Positions 50,016-61,651 of a stretch of DNA of 64,000 nucleotides are shown here, in pieces (position 1 is the stretch's first letter; every line of letters begins with the position of its first letter). The notes beneath the pieces were generated by a model, which ran no database searches, had not been told where the DNA came from, and saw nothing but the letters and a program-made list of their open reading frames with translations. Both the position numbers and the translations under genes were made by a program. Where the stretch lies: NCBI GenBank assembly GCA_001792895.1, contig MARA01000032.1:62001-126000 (forward strand), given 5' to 3'. The stretch is from Lentinus brumalis (lineage: Eukaryota; Basidiomycota; Agaricomycetes; Polyporales; Polyporaceae).

Positions 50016-52014
50016 CTACCCGATAACCCCAGTCCAGGAATCGATGAGGTCGACGACGCAGTACCCGTTCAGCGGGACGTACTGCGCCGTGATGACCTTG
50101 ATCGCCTCCTGCGCGACGAGCCCGCCGAGGAAGGCCGCCATGTTCGGAAGGTCTGCTGTGGGGGCGCGCGCTCTGTGCGATACGCAGGTCAGCACGCGGA
50201 CTGCGGGTGGAAGCGAGAGAGAAACAGACTGACACTTCGCCGATGGCGGCGTCGAGCTCGTCTGGGAACACAACGCCGTCGCCGAGCAGGGTCTGGACTT
50301 CGGCGTTCAGGGCGTCGACTGTGATGTCTGCACAGGCACGGCGGGGTCGTTAGCAGATGTCGCCCGACTGCACTGTGCGACTGACGTACCTGCTTTTCGG
50401 GACAACAGCGTGGACAGGGCGGACAGGGCGAGGTGTGTCGCGGTCTCGCGCGGCTGCACGGACAGAGAGGTCACTGAGGAGCAATAGTCAGCCAAGGGCT
50501 AGGGACGAGCTGTGCAGTGAGCCGCACCGAGAGCGTCGCGATCCTTGTCGAATGCACCGAGCTGCTTTCCCCGGAGGACACGTAGGTAGTGCGCGTTCTT
50601 CACGAACGAGTCCACCTCCTCCGGGTTCGCGCTCTTGGCGATCTCGGGGTGCTTGGCCGCGAAGAGCTCCTTGAACTTGTTCTGCAGGGAATATTTAGTA
50701 CCCGTGGATGCGGGGGAATACATGCATGCGCACCTTCTCAACCTCCGCTGCGTCTCGGTAGAGGTTCTGCAGCTGCACGTAGCTCTTCGTGTCGGCCTTC
50801 ATGTCAGGCAGCGTCGCGCTTATGGGAAGCGTGCCGGGACCGGACGGATCCATGGTGAACTCGGCGAGCGTCTCGAGCAGGGCGTGGAAGGTCGCGTTGT
50901 GGTGCGGAGAAGTGGCCAATGGAGGGAGGGAAAAGAGCGTCTGGACATCGGAAGGGACCTGCAGAGGCTGTAGTGAGTCGGCGCGATCCTTGCAGGAGCT
51001 TGAGGGGGACGTACAGCGGGTTCGGACCAGACGCGCCATGCCTGCGCCTCGGCCTCTTCGAAGTTCTCCTCGTCTGGCTTGAGGCGCATTGCGAGGATGC
51101 TGCGCTTGAACTCCGTCTTCTCTTCCCTGGTCTTGGGCAAGTTGCCGTCATGCTGGGGACAGGTCAACACGAGGAGGACACTGGAGAGGACGTGCTTACG
51201 CTCTTGCGCCATTCGTCTACGGCGCGGACGAGGATGACGACAAAGGGGAGGTGGCTGTGGGCTGTGGGATCCATGTTCTGCAGGTCGAGGCTGCGCGCCC
51301 ATTCGAGGAGTGCGGGGAAGGGGCGGGTGATGCGGAGGGAGGGCGCGTTCTCGGAGTGGGTTTGGGACACTGGGGACATGTCAGCACCCGACTGAACGAA
51401 GTATCAAGCATCGACCTACCGCAATGTTCGTGGTATTGAACATGGAAATGCGCTAGGAAGCCGGCGGAGCGGACGGCGATGAGAGGGGGACCGTTGGGGT
51501 TGGCCCAGAGGAGGGTGGAAAGCTGGTCAAGAATGTCTTTGTTGATATTGTGCGCGATGACGAGCGAGAAGCTTCCGATCCAGTCCCTGCCCTGCTCTGT
51601 CGCAAGGAGATCGGACACGTCTTTGAGGACAGCCTCGCCCTGCACGGCGTCGTTGAGCTCGCGGAGGAGGGGGACGGCTTCTTGAGCACGAGACTTGCCG
51701 ATGCTGGATCTTGCATTGAGAAAGAAGTTGTTCCCAGCGTCCGCGGGAGAGGTGATCGTCGAGTCTAAGATAGTAAAGTGGCCGATTCCGGGGAGGACGA
51801 GGTTCTTGAGGATGGAGGTGGATGTGGCTGAGGACGAGACGACGAGGATGCGAGAGGCCTCGAGGGCGGCTTGGCCGGAGGCAGCCCAGATGCTGGACGC
51901 GTCGACTGAGTTACATATACAATGTCATCGCAGAGCGAGCACATACCGGAGCTGGCGGTCATAACGACGCGTCTTTGCGTCTGGCTGGTTGGTGCTAGGA
52001 GAGAGGGTGGGCAT
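50016..52014 (-). CDS. ULA1: NEDD8-activating enzyme E1 regulatory subunit (ULA1/APPBP1)
   Basis: Exons 51947-52014, 51420-51892, 51200-51369, 51015-51152, 50734-50958, 50528-50681, 50390-50473, 50236-50327, 50016-50171 give 519 aa, all phases closing. The start MPTLSPSTNQPDAKTRRYDRQLRIWAASGQ is the conserved E1-like opening. The pseudo-adenylation domain continues with GIGHFTILDST and GNNFF. The C-terminus ARAPTADLPNMAAFLGGLVAQEAIKVIT and VDLIDSW is typical of APPBP1. No catalytic cysteine is expected in this subunit; it pairs with UBA3 to activate the ubiquitin-like protein NEDD8 for cullins. Confidence 0.95.
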
Positions 52015-52598
52015 GAGCGGTCGCGATCGGAGAGGTCAGCGGGACGCACGCGACGGACGTCGTTGCCTGCTCTATGTTCTGCGACTCCGTTTGCGACATG
52101 TCTCCGATATCGGCGGCGTGCAGACGGCGTGATCGGCAGACGAGGACGACGAGGACGACGGGGAGGAGGAGGAGGAGGTCGGTGGCGGAGAACACGGCGC
52201 ACGCTGAGGCATCGCGTAATGAGGTGGGGGCGCCTACTGATAAGATAAGATGCAATCACAGTACTTATGACCGCCGGTCCGCTTGAACTTGAAATCAAGC
52301 TTGACGAGCTTGCAGTGAAGCTTTAAAGGCTTTGCGACTGCTAGTGCGTTGACCGGCATCGCAAATAACATAGCTCGCGCCTAGCGACATACTGCTACAA
52401 GGGTGGTGATACAGGTATACAATGATCCCGGAGTGCTGTTTGGCATCCTTCGCGTTGCCATGTCCGTTAGATGAGTATCGTCGCAGAGATGCCATTGGGA
52501 GTCCCAGGCCGCCCACAATAAATACATAGTCCCCGCAAGTCCTCATCAATCGCAACTTTGCCGTGTGCATCAGGATGTTCGTGAGCGGTCGTCCGTAT
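52015..52598. other. Spacer: ULA1 promoter / RING-H2 3' region
   Basis: 584 bp; no gene seen. Confidence 0.5.
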
Positions 52599-55500
52599 CT
52601 AATCATGGCGCCACGGCGGGCGGAACGGCGACCAATGGCGCGGCGTACGATCACCGTCTCGGTCGCTCTCGTCCTCTTCCTCGTCGCGGTTGTTGCGGCG
52701 GTTGTTGCTCCCAGAGCCGCTCGGGCCAGCAACAGGCGCAGTCGGCTCGGCGGATCGAGGCCTGCTGGCAGTGACACGCCCGCGGCACACTGGACACGTA
52801 CGTGCACCCTTCAGCCATTGCTGCGTATCGAGTTCAGCAACAAGCTCAGTGGGAACGACAGATGATACACACCTGCAGGCATCCATCGTGGAACCAGTGC
52901 GAACAGCTTGGGATACGCATGCAGGCATCGGCCGCAGCGTACTGTGAGTCGATCGTCAGCAATCGCACAACAAAAAGCAACGACTCAAAGTAACCACGTA
53001 CATCGTCCAGACAGATCGGACACCGCTCCTCCATCGCACCCGGGGATGACCACTCGCCATACGTCCCCTTCGGCAGGGACGACAGGACTTCCGCGGGTGT
53101 CCCTCGAGGCTTGACGTCACCCAACAGACTGGAAAGCGACAGCAGACCTTCATACGACATGTCGATGTCCTCGTCGCGCTGCGGGGTCCCCATGCCTCAG
53201 TTTCACAAGCACAAGATGTTAACACGGCAAAAGACATACCATATAATCGCCAAGGTTCCACCTCCGGCGGAAGTGCGTCAGCCTGTGCGTCGCCGACAAG
53301 TCCACCCAAACCATATCTGGGGCCAAGCCACGCCGCGCAAACCGGCCAGCCAGCGGCGTCGCGCCTTCCGTGCGGCCTCCAGGCGGGGCATGTCGGGGAG
53401 CGAGCTGGGGAGCGCGAGCGTGGCGTCGAGACGGGGGGTCGACTGGTCGCACAGGGCGATCAAGGAACGAAGGTGGCGCCTCGCGGCGAGCGAACGAAGG
53501 CAGATACGCTTCATCGCGCTGGCTGGCGCGCGGATGGGCAGCCGCGCCAGATGACAGTGGTTGAGCGCTCGAGGCCGTTGTGGATGTCGTGCTGTCGCCC
53601 CCGCGTTCGCGAGCACGGGCGGACATTCGCTGGAGCACCTGCCGACGCTGTTCCCATCGCTGCAGTCCGGTCGTACGGGCAGAGGTGTCGTCGACGAGTT
53701 CGCTGAAAGAGCGTTCGCGGTCCAGAAGTGTCCTTGACCGCGCATTGAGTGCGGCAGAAGGCCGGGACACGAGGTCCCGCAGTCGGTCTACAGGACGCTG
53801 CATGTCAATATCTCGTTCGCTGGAGTCGGACGTAGACGATCGTTCAAAGGGATCCGGTAGCGACTGCGTGGTAGTCGCTGCTGGCGTGATCGAGTTGGAC
53901 CCAGTGCTTCCACCGTGAGCCCTAGTGCGAGACAGCATGTCGATGCCGTCGAGACGACGGGTGCCACTGCCAACAGTGGAAACACCATTCCTGGGCACCA
54001 GGGGCTGTCGTCGTGGGGCCAAACCGGTCAGGTCGCGGGGTGCAGCACGTGGTTCCTGACGCAACGACAAATACCTGTCCCACGGATCATCATCTTCCTC
54101 GCTTGAGTCCGAGAACGCACTAGCCACGTTCTGTGTGCTGGCCGGCCTCTCTCGCTCCGCCGAAACAGATGGTTGTTGCCGCGTCTCGCGCGTATAAGCC
54201 ATGGACCGAGCCAAGGTAGCACGAAATGGGCCTTCATGGAACGCGTTTAAGTCAATAGTCCGATTTGACCTCGCCCTGGTGCTGGAAGACAGTGGTACCG
54301 AAGGCGCAACGTCCAAACGATTGGGAGATGGATCCCTGAGTGGTGGAATGGGATAGGAGGGATCTCTGAGCACGCGATGCCTTGGTCGGCGAAACGACTC
54401 GAACCTCAACGAAGAAGTGCTATCCAGCGGGAACAACGAAGACTCTGCCTCTCTCCTGAAGCTGGGTGGTTCCAACGAGATAGCTTCGAGAGGAGATGGA
54501 TCTCTGGGTGGTGAAAGCCGATCGATGAAAGCGAGGAACTCAGAGGACTCTCTGGCTACGCGTCTGTCCACGGAAGCATCAAAATCGAGAGGATCAGGAG
54601 ATGGCTCCCTTGGTGGCGGGAACCGATTGAGGTACTCAGAGGACTCTCTGGCCACGCGTCTGCGCATGACCTCGAGATTCGTTGTGCTCCGCGAAGTGGA
54701 ACGCCAGCTTGGCCTAGAATGAGGTGCAGTGTCGTGCCAGAGCGGGGAAAGCTCAATTGGGGGAAGCGGCGGGGACGGTGAGGAGTGTGAACGTGCTCGG
54801 GCTCGGCGGCGCAGCCCGCTGATGCTCGACGACCTTGCGCGGCTGTTCATCTCTAGATACGACTCCCTCGGTGGTTGCAATGGTGCCGGATCGTGCGCAG
54901 AACTGCCCGACGGGTACAGATCCGAAGAGAAAAAGTCTGTCGAAGGTCGTGGGTGCTGTGGCATCCGTGGCGCAGATGACCTGAAGCTAGAAAACCCGGA
55001 ATCGGCAAAGTACGGCGTAGGCTCATTTTCTCCGAGGTCAAGACCGCTGTCTTGGTTGATTGACTCCACACCCTCACCAAACAGCGAGATACGTCGAATC
55101 GGCCCGTCGTTGAGAGGACGCGTGAATACAGAAGCAACGGGCGCACGGGCGCCGAGAGAACGGCGAGTGGCGGCGCTATCGTCCAGAGCACCGCGAAGGG
55201 TGGAGTAGTTACTCGAGACGGGGTGGGAAGTACGGTCAACGAGCGACGACCGTCGAGGCCCTGATTCTGCCCGCGCGAGAAAGTCGGCAGTCCGCTGACG
55301 ATGCGCCTCGGCCTCGCGGATAGTACGATCGAACCCTTCCAGTTCGCGGTCGTTCTCTCGCTGCCAAAAGTCATCGACAAACGTGTGCAGATCAGGAAAG
55401 TAGCGGCTGGACACCGGTTCAGGTATACGCTGGGAAGCAACCCGCTGGGGACGAGCAGAGTCGAATGGTGTGCTGGAGGAAGTCAACGGCGACGACCGAG

Positions 55501-56529
55501 GGGGTCGCTCCTCCAGCAACCGCTCAAGCAAGTCTGTTATCATGGCTAGATCAGCATGATCAATATATGTAGCAGATGAATACAGACATACCTTCTCGGG
55601 CCCTGCCGCGGCCGACCGCTTCTCCATAGCGAGCGGCGTCTCTCTGGTACTGCGAGAGACGGCTTCGGGTGGTCTCAGTGGGCACCCTGGGCAGATTCAC
55701 GCGAGGGCCATACGAGTGCGATTCATCAGGGAACATTGCCGAGGACGTGGGCTGCAGGCGTTCTGTCGCCTGGAAGGCACGCGGCGGTTCCTCGGAGACG
55801 GTCGGAGGGGATTCAGGCAGTCGGCTGAGAGGATCGAACGCAGATGCAAAAGACAAGAGCGGGTCTGCAATCTGTTCATAAGTGGGATCGACAGAAGGCA
55901 GAACACGACTGACCATGCCATAACGACCAGTCAGAGGTGTTGGATGGGCGGAACGGCGACTGACGAAGGGCAGCGATCTCGCGGTCAAAGGCGTCTACGC
56001 GCTCCATGGTGCGTCTGAATTGCTCTTCATTATCCGGTACTGGCGCACGAGGGGGTGGTGAGGTCTGGAGAGGACGGGAGGCAAAGGACGACTCGTCCAT
56101 GGACATATCGAGTGTTGGGAATGAGGATACAGCGGGGAACGATTGCGAGGAATCTGCCACCGGGTCTGACGGGTGGTCGACATCATCCATAAGCTCTTCT
56201 TCCACCTCGAGGAGGGGAGGCGATGCTGCGGTCAATGTGGAACGAGCTGAGTGGTAGCTGGATAGACTGCTGCCACTGCTTGAGGACGAGACGGAAGTGT
56301 TCGACGGAAGCAGGATATCGTCCACCTCACTGGCATACGAAGAGTCACTGGTATCGTTTCTAGGACGCTTGCTGCGTTCACGACTGGTGGAAGCATCGTC
56401 CGACGAGTCTGTGGGTTCTCTGCTCGGCGCTGGCCGGCCTGCGTCGAGTTCCGGAGCGATATGGTCGTAAGTACGTTTGTGTGTATTAGATGTCGGAGGC
56501 ACGTCCAGTGAACAGAACGGGTCCGCCAT
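52599..56529 (-). CDS. Large RING-H2 finger protein, probable E3 ubiquitin ligase
   Basis: Exons 55914-56529, 55592-55864, 53240-55545, 53002-53178, 52873-52941, 52599-52820 give 1,220 aa. About 1,040 N-terminal residues are Ser/Arg/Pro-rich and probably disordered, with some charged helices (RTMERVDAFDREIAALRQ) and a repeated RRVARESSE(Y/F)L...PPR(E/D)PSP motif at 54,530-54,680. Near the C-terminus DMSYEGLLSLSSLLGDVKPRG leads into a RING-H2 finger CPICLDDY...CSHWFHDGCLQQWL...CPVC at about residues 1,085-1,145, then an acidic/basic tail. The finger spans three exons. An upstream in-frame ATG (56,625) would add 32 residues. The target is unknown. Confidence 0.9.
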
Positions 56530-56725
56530 GACGGGGCGGGAGGAGATGGTGGTGGTTGAGAACAAAGGACCTCCGGGACTTGAGCCTGAGCCTGCCCTTA
56601 CAGCTGCAGCCGGTGAAGCGCCCATTTGCACTGTTGTGCCGCTTCGTCTGTCGCCACCACCTCTATCCTCCGTCTCCTCCTCGTACAGCTCTCGCTAACT
56701 GTACACGAACCCAGCAACGACCATC
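56530..56725. promoter_or_regulatory. 196-bp divergent promoter of RING-H2 gene and YKT6
   Basis: The start codons of the two divergent genes are only 196 bp apart. TC-rich runs (CTCCGTCTCCTCCTCG) precede YKT6, as in many basidiomycete housekeeping promoters; no TATA box is clear. Confidence 0.55.
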
Positions 56726-57513
56726 ATGAAGATATTCTCGCTCGCAGTCGTCCTCACGCCCCCGAACGGATCCGCCGTCATCCTCAGCAGTGCATCCGAT
56801 CTGTCATCATTCTCGTTCTACCAGCGGGGTTCAGTGTCGGAGTTCATGACCTTCTTCAGCAAGACAGTCTCGGAGCGCACACCGCCAGGACAGCGGTCGA
56901 GTGTCCAGGAGAACTCGTATACTGCGCACGTATACAACCGCGGTGGGGCGGAACAGCTCGCAGGTACGTTATCCGCCATGACGGACAACCCCACCCGTCC
57001 ATCATCCCCCCGTTCTCCAACTCATGTCGATGACCCCTTACTTGTGCAGCGGTCATGATTGCGGACCAGGAGTATCCTGTCAGGCCCGCGTTCTCCTTGC
57101 TCACAAAGTTGCTTGATGACTTCATCGCCAAGGTGCCCCAGGCATCGTACAACACACCGTCGGCGATATCGTTCCCCGAGATAAACATGTATCTTCAGAA
57201 GTATCAGGATCCCAGACAAGCGGATGCTATCATGAAGGTCCAGCAAGAGCTGGACGAGACCAAGATCATCTTGGTGAGCATGCACACGTGGAACGGGTGT
57301 GCGCTTGCTGATTGGCCGTATAGCACAAGACAATTGAGTCTGTACTCCAGCGCGGAGAGAAGATCAACGATCTGGTCGACAGGTCGAACGAGCTCTCCGC
57401 TCAGAGCAAGATGTTCTACAAGACGGCGAAGAAGGTGCGTCCTGTGCTCGCGTTCTCGCTCGGGCTCTGCTGACATCTGTTCCAGCAAAACTCTTGCTGC
57501 GTCGTCATGTAGG
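56726..57513 (+). CDS. YKT6: Synaptobrevin-type SNARE Ykt6
   Basis: Exons 56726-56963, 57050-57273, 57324-57434, 57487-57513 give 199 aa, the usual length. Residues 1 to about 135 are the longin domain ([10 protein letters not shown]...[10 protein letters not shown]). The SNARE helix follows ([20 protein letters not shown]), with the central arginine of an R-SNARE. The protein ends NSCCVVM: a CAAX box for prenylation with a neighbouring cysteine for palmitoylation, the hallmark of Ykt6 instead of a membrane helix. The last exon is only 27 bp and encodes this lipid anchor. It acts in ER-Golgi, vacuolar and autophagic membrane fusion. Confidence 0.97.
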
Positions 57514-58354
57514 ACGACTCTTCGCTCATTTCTACTACGTGTGTCGCTGCCGGAGCTCCAGCGGACGATCACTTCATTTCGCTGCACACCTCACGCCGTT
57601 CCACTACCCTACTACCGCACATCTATCTGCATGACACCTCTGGGTCGAAGACTGTTTACATCTCTTAGTCGGTGACCTGCCTTCTGTAATAATAGAATAC
57701 CAATCTCGGAGTTTCCTCACGATCGTGCCCATTGAAGTACGCGTGAGCAGACATCTACAGGTGGCCTGGTCTCGCATGCATACAGCTCTGCCAGCGGACA
57801 ACTACTCCCATGCATGACGTCGGTCATGGAGACGTCCTCGTCCTCGTCTTCCAAGAGTCCGGCTGGGCGTACTTGGTAAGGGAAAGTGACATGTGGCGTA
57901 CCTCCTCCCGGCTGAGTGTGTGGACGGACCATGCGTGGGCAGACAAACAGACGGGATATTGTCCAACTTGGCGTACGTGTGATGCATCATGGAGATCGAA
58001 GGTCTCTTCGAGGTTCTGCCACTGGACGCAAATATGAACTCACCCATCCACGGTCTGAGGCGAGTGGCAAGCTCATATGGATCGTTGAATGCGATACCAT
58101 CACATAATACATGCATTGGGTGGTAGCACCTACTGGAATGCTGTCCGAAGTGCCCTGAAGCAGGCCATGGACGCGTTCAGTGACGAGCCGGTCGAGCACA
58201 GAGACGAGATGGCTAGAAATACAAACGAACGATCCATGCATGCATAATGTATGAGAGCGTGGGAGCATACATCTCAGTGTCATGTAGTAGCGACGCCTCG
58301 ATGGCGTGGGGCCCATAGCGAACGACAGCAGACGAAGGAAAACCGTCAAGGCGT
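57514..58354. other. Spacer with a possible unresolved small gene (minus strand)
   Basis: 841 bp between YKT6 and RPL38. On the minus strand several short frames read like protein and could be exons: [15 protein letters not shown] and [20 protein letters not shown] (58,150-58,320), then [18 protein letters not shown] (about 58,045-58,100, followed by a GTGAGT donor), then an acidic stretch LLEDEDEDVSMTDVM (57,810-57,855). I could not find a start or a full set of splice sites, so no gene is called. Confidence 0.35.
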
Positions 58355-58805
58355 TTACTTCTTTTTGGGCGTGTCCTTGACCTCCTCGACGTGGAGACCT
58401 GAGCGCAACGTCAGAACCAAGATGGGACGAACGCGAGCAAAGAGCGAGGAGGGCTATGACGGAACGAGACGCACCTGGGGGCAGGCTCTGCTGGAGCTTC
58501 TCCGCCTTCTCTGGGTCGTCGAGGGAGAGGGTGTAGAGGTAGCGAGAGCACCGGATCTTGAACTTGGTCTTGGTCTTGCCACCGGCAACCCGCGGCGCAA
58601 TCTTCTTTATGCGCGCAGCTGGAGATGCGAGAGAGCGGGGGATGAGGACGAGGCGGGGGTGGGCGAGCGGAAGCAGGAGAGACACGCACCCTTGGCATCC
58701 TTCCTCCGGGCGATGTCAATGAACTGCTTGATGTCGCGGATTTCCTTGGGCTGCGCGGGACACGGTGAGCACGAGGGGCACGGGGAGAGCGAGGGGACGC
58801 ACCAT
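58355..58805 (-). CDS. RPL38: 60S ribosomal protein L38 (eL38)
   Basis: Exons 58803-58805, 58690-58750, 58475-58618, 58355-58398 give 83 aa. The first exon is the ATG alone, directly followed by an intron. The protein reads [20 protein letters not shown], then [30 protein letters not shown] and a KKK end, matching eL38 over its full length. A short insert ([10 protein letters not shown]) lies in the basic loop. Three introns in 252 coding bases is dense but typical for basidiomycete ribosomal genes. Confidence 0.97.
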
Positions 58806-59194
58806 TTTGTCTTGAGGCTGTCGCTGCTGTCCTTGCCGCCGTCGCGAATACTCGTCTGCTCGCCCTCCCCGCGGTGGCTGAGATCCCATCGGCAACTGTA
58901 CAGTTGCGGCATCCCCCGAGGCGCTCGCCCCCTCTGCTACTCAACGCCGCGCCTATTCCATAGCCACGCGCTGGTGAGAGTATTTATGTGAAGTGTACTA
59001 GCTGTATTGTAGCCCACAAACTCTAAGACTAAGAGACACGATGGACGGGCACGAGCTGCTGCCCCGGGCTGCGGCGCCTATTGAGAAGGTGCGCTCGAAG
59101 GCCGCATCTACTTATCTCTCTCTACATCCACCATCACTGCTGCGCCTTCCCTCATTCCGCAGATCTCGACGCCTGGCTAAGTGCGAGGTAGGTT
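58806..59194. other. Spacer: RPL38 promoter region
   Basis: 389 bp, no gene. Note a TCTCTAC... pyrimidine-rich region at about 59,100-59,160. Confidence 0.45.
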
Positions 59195-60417
59195 TCAAAC
59201 GACAACCTCCCTGAAGGTGTGTAAGGCCAGCGAGGGTTCGTCCCACTGCATCTATAGAGACGGTCAGGGCGGCGATACCGTGCGCAGAATATGACTCACA
59301 AAGTGATTGCTGCCGCGGACCCACTCAACCCTGACGGAATTTCCTCCTCCTAAGCGTTGATCATCGGCCTCGACCTGCCAGGCAGCTGCAATCGCGAACG
59401 AAGGTGTAACGTCCCCAACTGCCAGTGAGATCTTCATATGCGGCATTTTCGCAAGCCCGAGTCGAAACAAGCCTTCTCGTAGCTCCCACGGAGTTGCGTT
59501 CGACTGTTCATGAACCACATCGCATCAGGTCCCGCTAGATCGTACGACACGATCTGCGCGACCTCTGCGTCCGACATCGTGTAGATGCTCGGGGCACGGT
59601 ACGTCGCGGGCACGACGTACTCGAGCGCATCGAGAGAGCGGGTAGAGAGGTCGCCGTGTCGGAAGTAGGAGGTGAGCCAGTGGGTGCCGATGCGTAGGGC
59701 TTGGCCTGGAGTGATGCTCTTGTCGTATTGGGGCGACCAGGACTTGGGCACCGGAGGCAAGCCGAGCGCAACCTGAGGTGGTTCTGACGATGTGAGAATT
59801 CAAGGGACCTGCATCAATATGCATCCTCGCGCAGCCTGTGGGCGGGGGACTGGAAGACCACTGACCGTGTAGGATGAGGGTTCGCAGGTATGCGCCGAGA
59901 CGTGTCTGCACACTTTGCGGATATGTGTCCAGGTGTGAGATGACGGACAGGGCGACTGCGGAGCCAAGAGACCAGCCCATGAGAGCGATCCCACCTGAGA
60001 CTCCGTCCGCCGATATTGGAGGGAGGTGGAACGCCTCTATGAACTTGTCGATGAAGACCGCTACTTCTCTCCCTCTCGCGCGCAGAAACTCTTCTTTCTC
60101 GTCGTCGCCATCCGTTGGAATACGAGCAATCTCGTCCGGATCGTACGGGGTCGAGCCGGGGTAGCCTCTCCGGCTGATTGCTACAAAGCGGATATCCGCA
60201 GACTGTCGTAAGAGGCCCAGGATCCTGTCGTAGATATCTGGATACTTCTGTGTCAGCAGTTCGGTCAAACGTATATGCCTCGTTCAGACTCACGGAATCC
60301 GAAGGCAATGCCGTGGATGGCAAAGATGGTCACATATGAGTCTTGCGACGCCTTGGGTACTCCGCTGTCGAGATACGCAAGTTCTGTGCCGTTGTCGTCG
60401 ACGATGATGGATAGCAT
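59195..60417 (-). CDS. Alpha/beta hydrolase, paralogue 1 (one frameshift)
   Basis: Exons 60294-60417, 59866-60237, 59300-59783, 59195-59251 give about 345 aa if one missing base is allowed for. Fold markers in order: VTIFAIHGIAFGFH (oxyanion region), FVAISRRGYPGSTPY, the nucleophile elbow GWSLGSA, an Asp in the AVGDVT strand and the His in GSNHF. No signal peptide. About 60% of aligned residues by eye match the paralogue at 62,571, with all intron positions and phases conserved. In the stretch CFDSGLRK / MPHMKI (about 59,452) a four-A run is one base short, breaking the frame. The exon phases close only with the base present. The substrate is unknown; esterase or epoxide-hydrolase-like activity is possible. 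Confidence 0.85.
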
Positions 60418-61140
60418 GTTGAGTACTTGGTATGCGGATGGTTGGGAACTCGCTAACTTGTATGAGTAAGTAACTTACCAGCCTGTAGTTATTAGAGATG
60501 TTGACACATCATGTACACGCAGTGTACCTATATATTTCGCATCCAGCAGTGAAACAGAGTCCACGAGTGGTCGAAGTGCGCTGTCAATGCCAAACGACGT
60601 TGCCTGCTACGGATGTCTGGAGCATCGTGCAGATACAAATATTTGCACTAAGTAATGGGCACTGGTGTGCTGTGCTGTCCGCACACACCCCGGAGTTTGC
60701 CGGCAGCAACCCTGAAGCAGTCGGTTATCCGGCAGTCCACAACACGTATGTACGCAACACATACGCAGCTCGCCGACATCCAATTTTATGAAGTAAAACA
60801 AAAGAGCACTTACATGAAACATGAAGGGCACTGACTTTGACTAGACCTTCACATGGACAGACTCCTTGCGCACTATTAGCCATCGAGTGCGACCAGAGCC
60901 GGCGTTCCCCGGACGCGGGCCCCAAGCCGTCGATGTTGGAAGGTATCAACTGGCTGAGCGGGACAGGAGCACATTCACCCTTATTTTAGGTGCTTGAGCG
61001 GTGCGAACGCGCCGTTCAGAGACTCCGCACAAGCGAAGAAGGAAGTGATAGATTGTCAGAGCGAGTATGATACATAACAGAGCTAACGACAGCAACAATA
61101 GCATGCATAGACTGGGGACCGGTCGGACGACACATAGGCC
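60418..61140. other. Spacer, 723 bp
   Basis: No supported gene between the first hydrolase and orphan copy B. Confidence 0.5.
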
Positions 61141-61651
61141 TCAATACAATGATGGATCTTCGCCGACAAGGAGCGTCCTGTAGGGAAGTTCTGCGGCTCC
61201 CCGAATCTCTACACCGTCATGAGTATATGGGCATGTAAACACAGTCCTGATGTTACTCACTGCATTTCTGAAGGAATACGCGGGCACGCTCCTCACATTT
61301 CCCTGGTCCTGGGTAGAACGGGATTTCCTCCTCCGGCATGCCCAGATATCCTTCGTGGAACCACTTGGACTGCGTGACAAGGATGTAACGAAGGGGTTCA
61401 GGCCGTTCCCCGAAGACTGTAAAGCGGAAGCCGAAGCGTCGCACGAACTTGCCAATGTCGAGGACGGCCAAAAGACGTAGTCCGCGGTCCAATGGCGTCT
61501 TCATGTCGAACTTCTTGATGCGCAGCCACCAGCGCCACATCTCCAGCTCGGGGAGCTCGATTCCAGCCATAACCACTGGACGAGGAATGCGGAATTCATC
61601 GGACTGTGGGATGGTGGACGTAGCAGAGGACGCAGGTGATGGTTTGGACAT
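61141..61651 (-). CDS. Orphan family protein, copy B (152 aa)
   Basis: Exons 61261-61651 and 61141-61208 (152 aa; 52-bp intron, phase 1). It is a paralogue of the gene at 45,907: the block LVTQSKWFHEGYLGMPEEEI followed by P.YP, the E.RAR helix before the intron, and the terminal GEDPSLY are shared, and the intron position is identical. The N-terminal 70 residues differ (Ser/Thr-rich start, then ELEMWRWWLRIKKF). The gene lies between two alpha/beta hydrolase paralogues on the same strand, and is not part of either. No domain is recognised. Confidence 0.75.
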
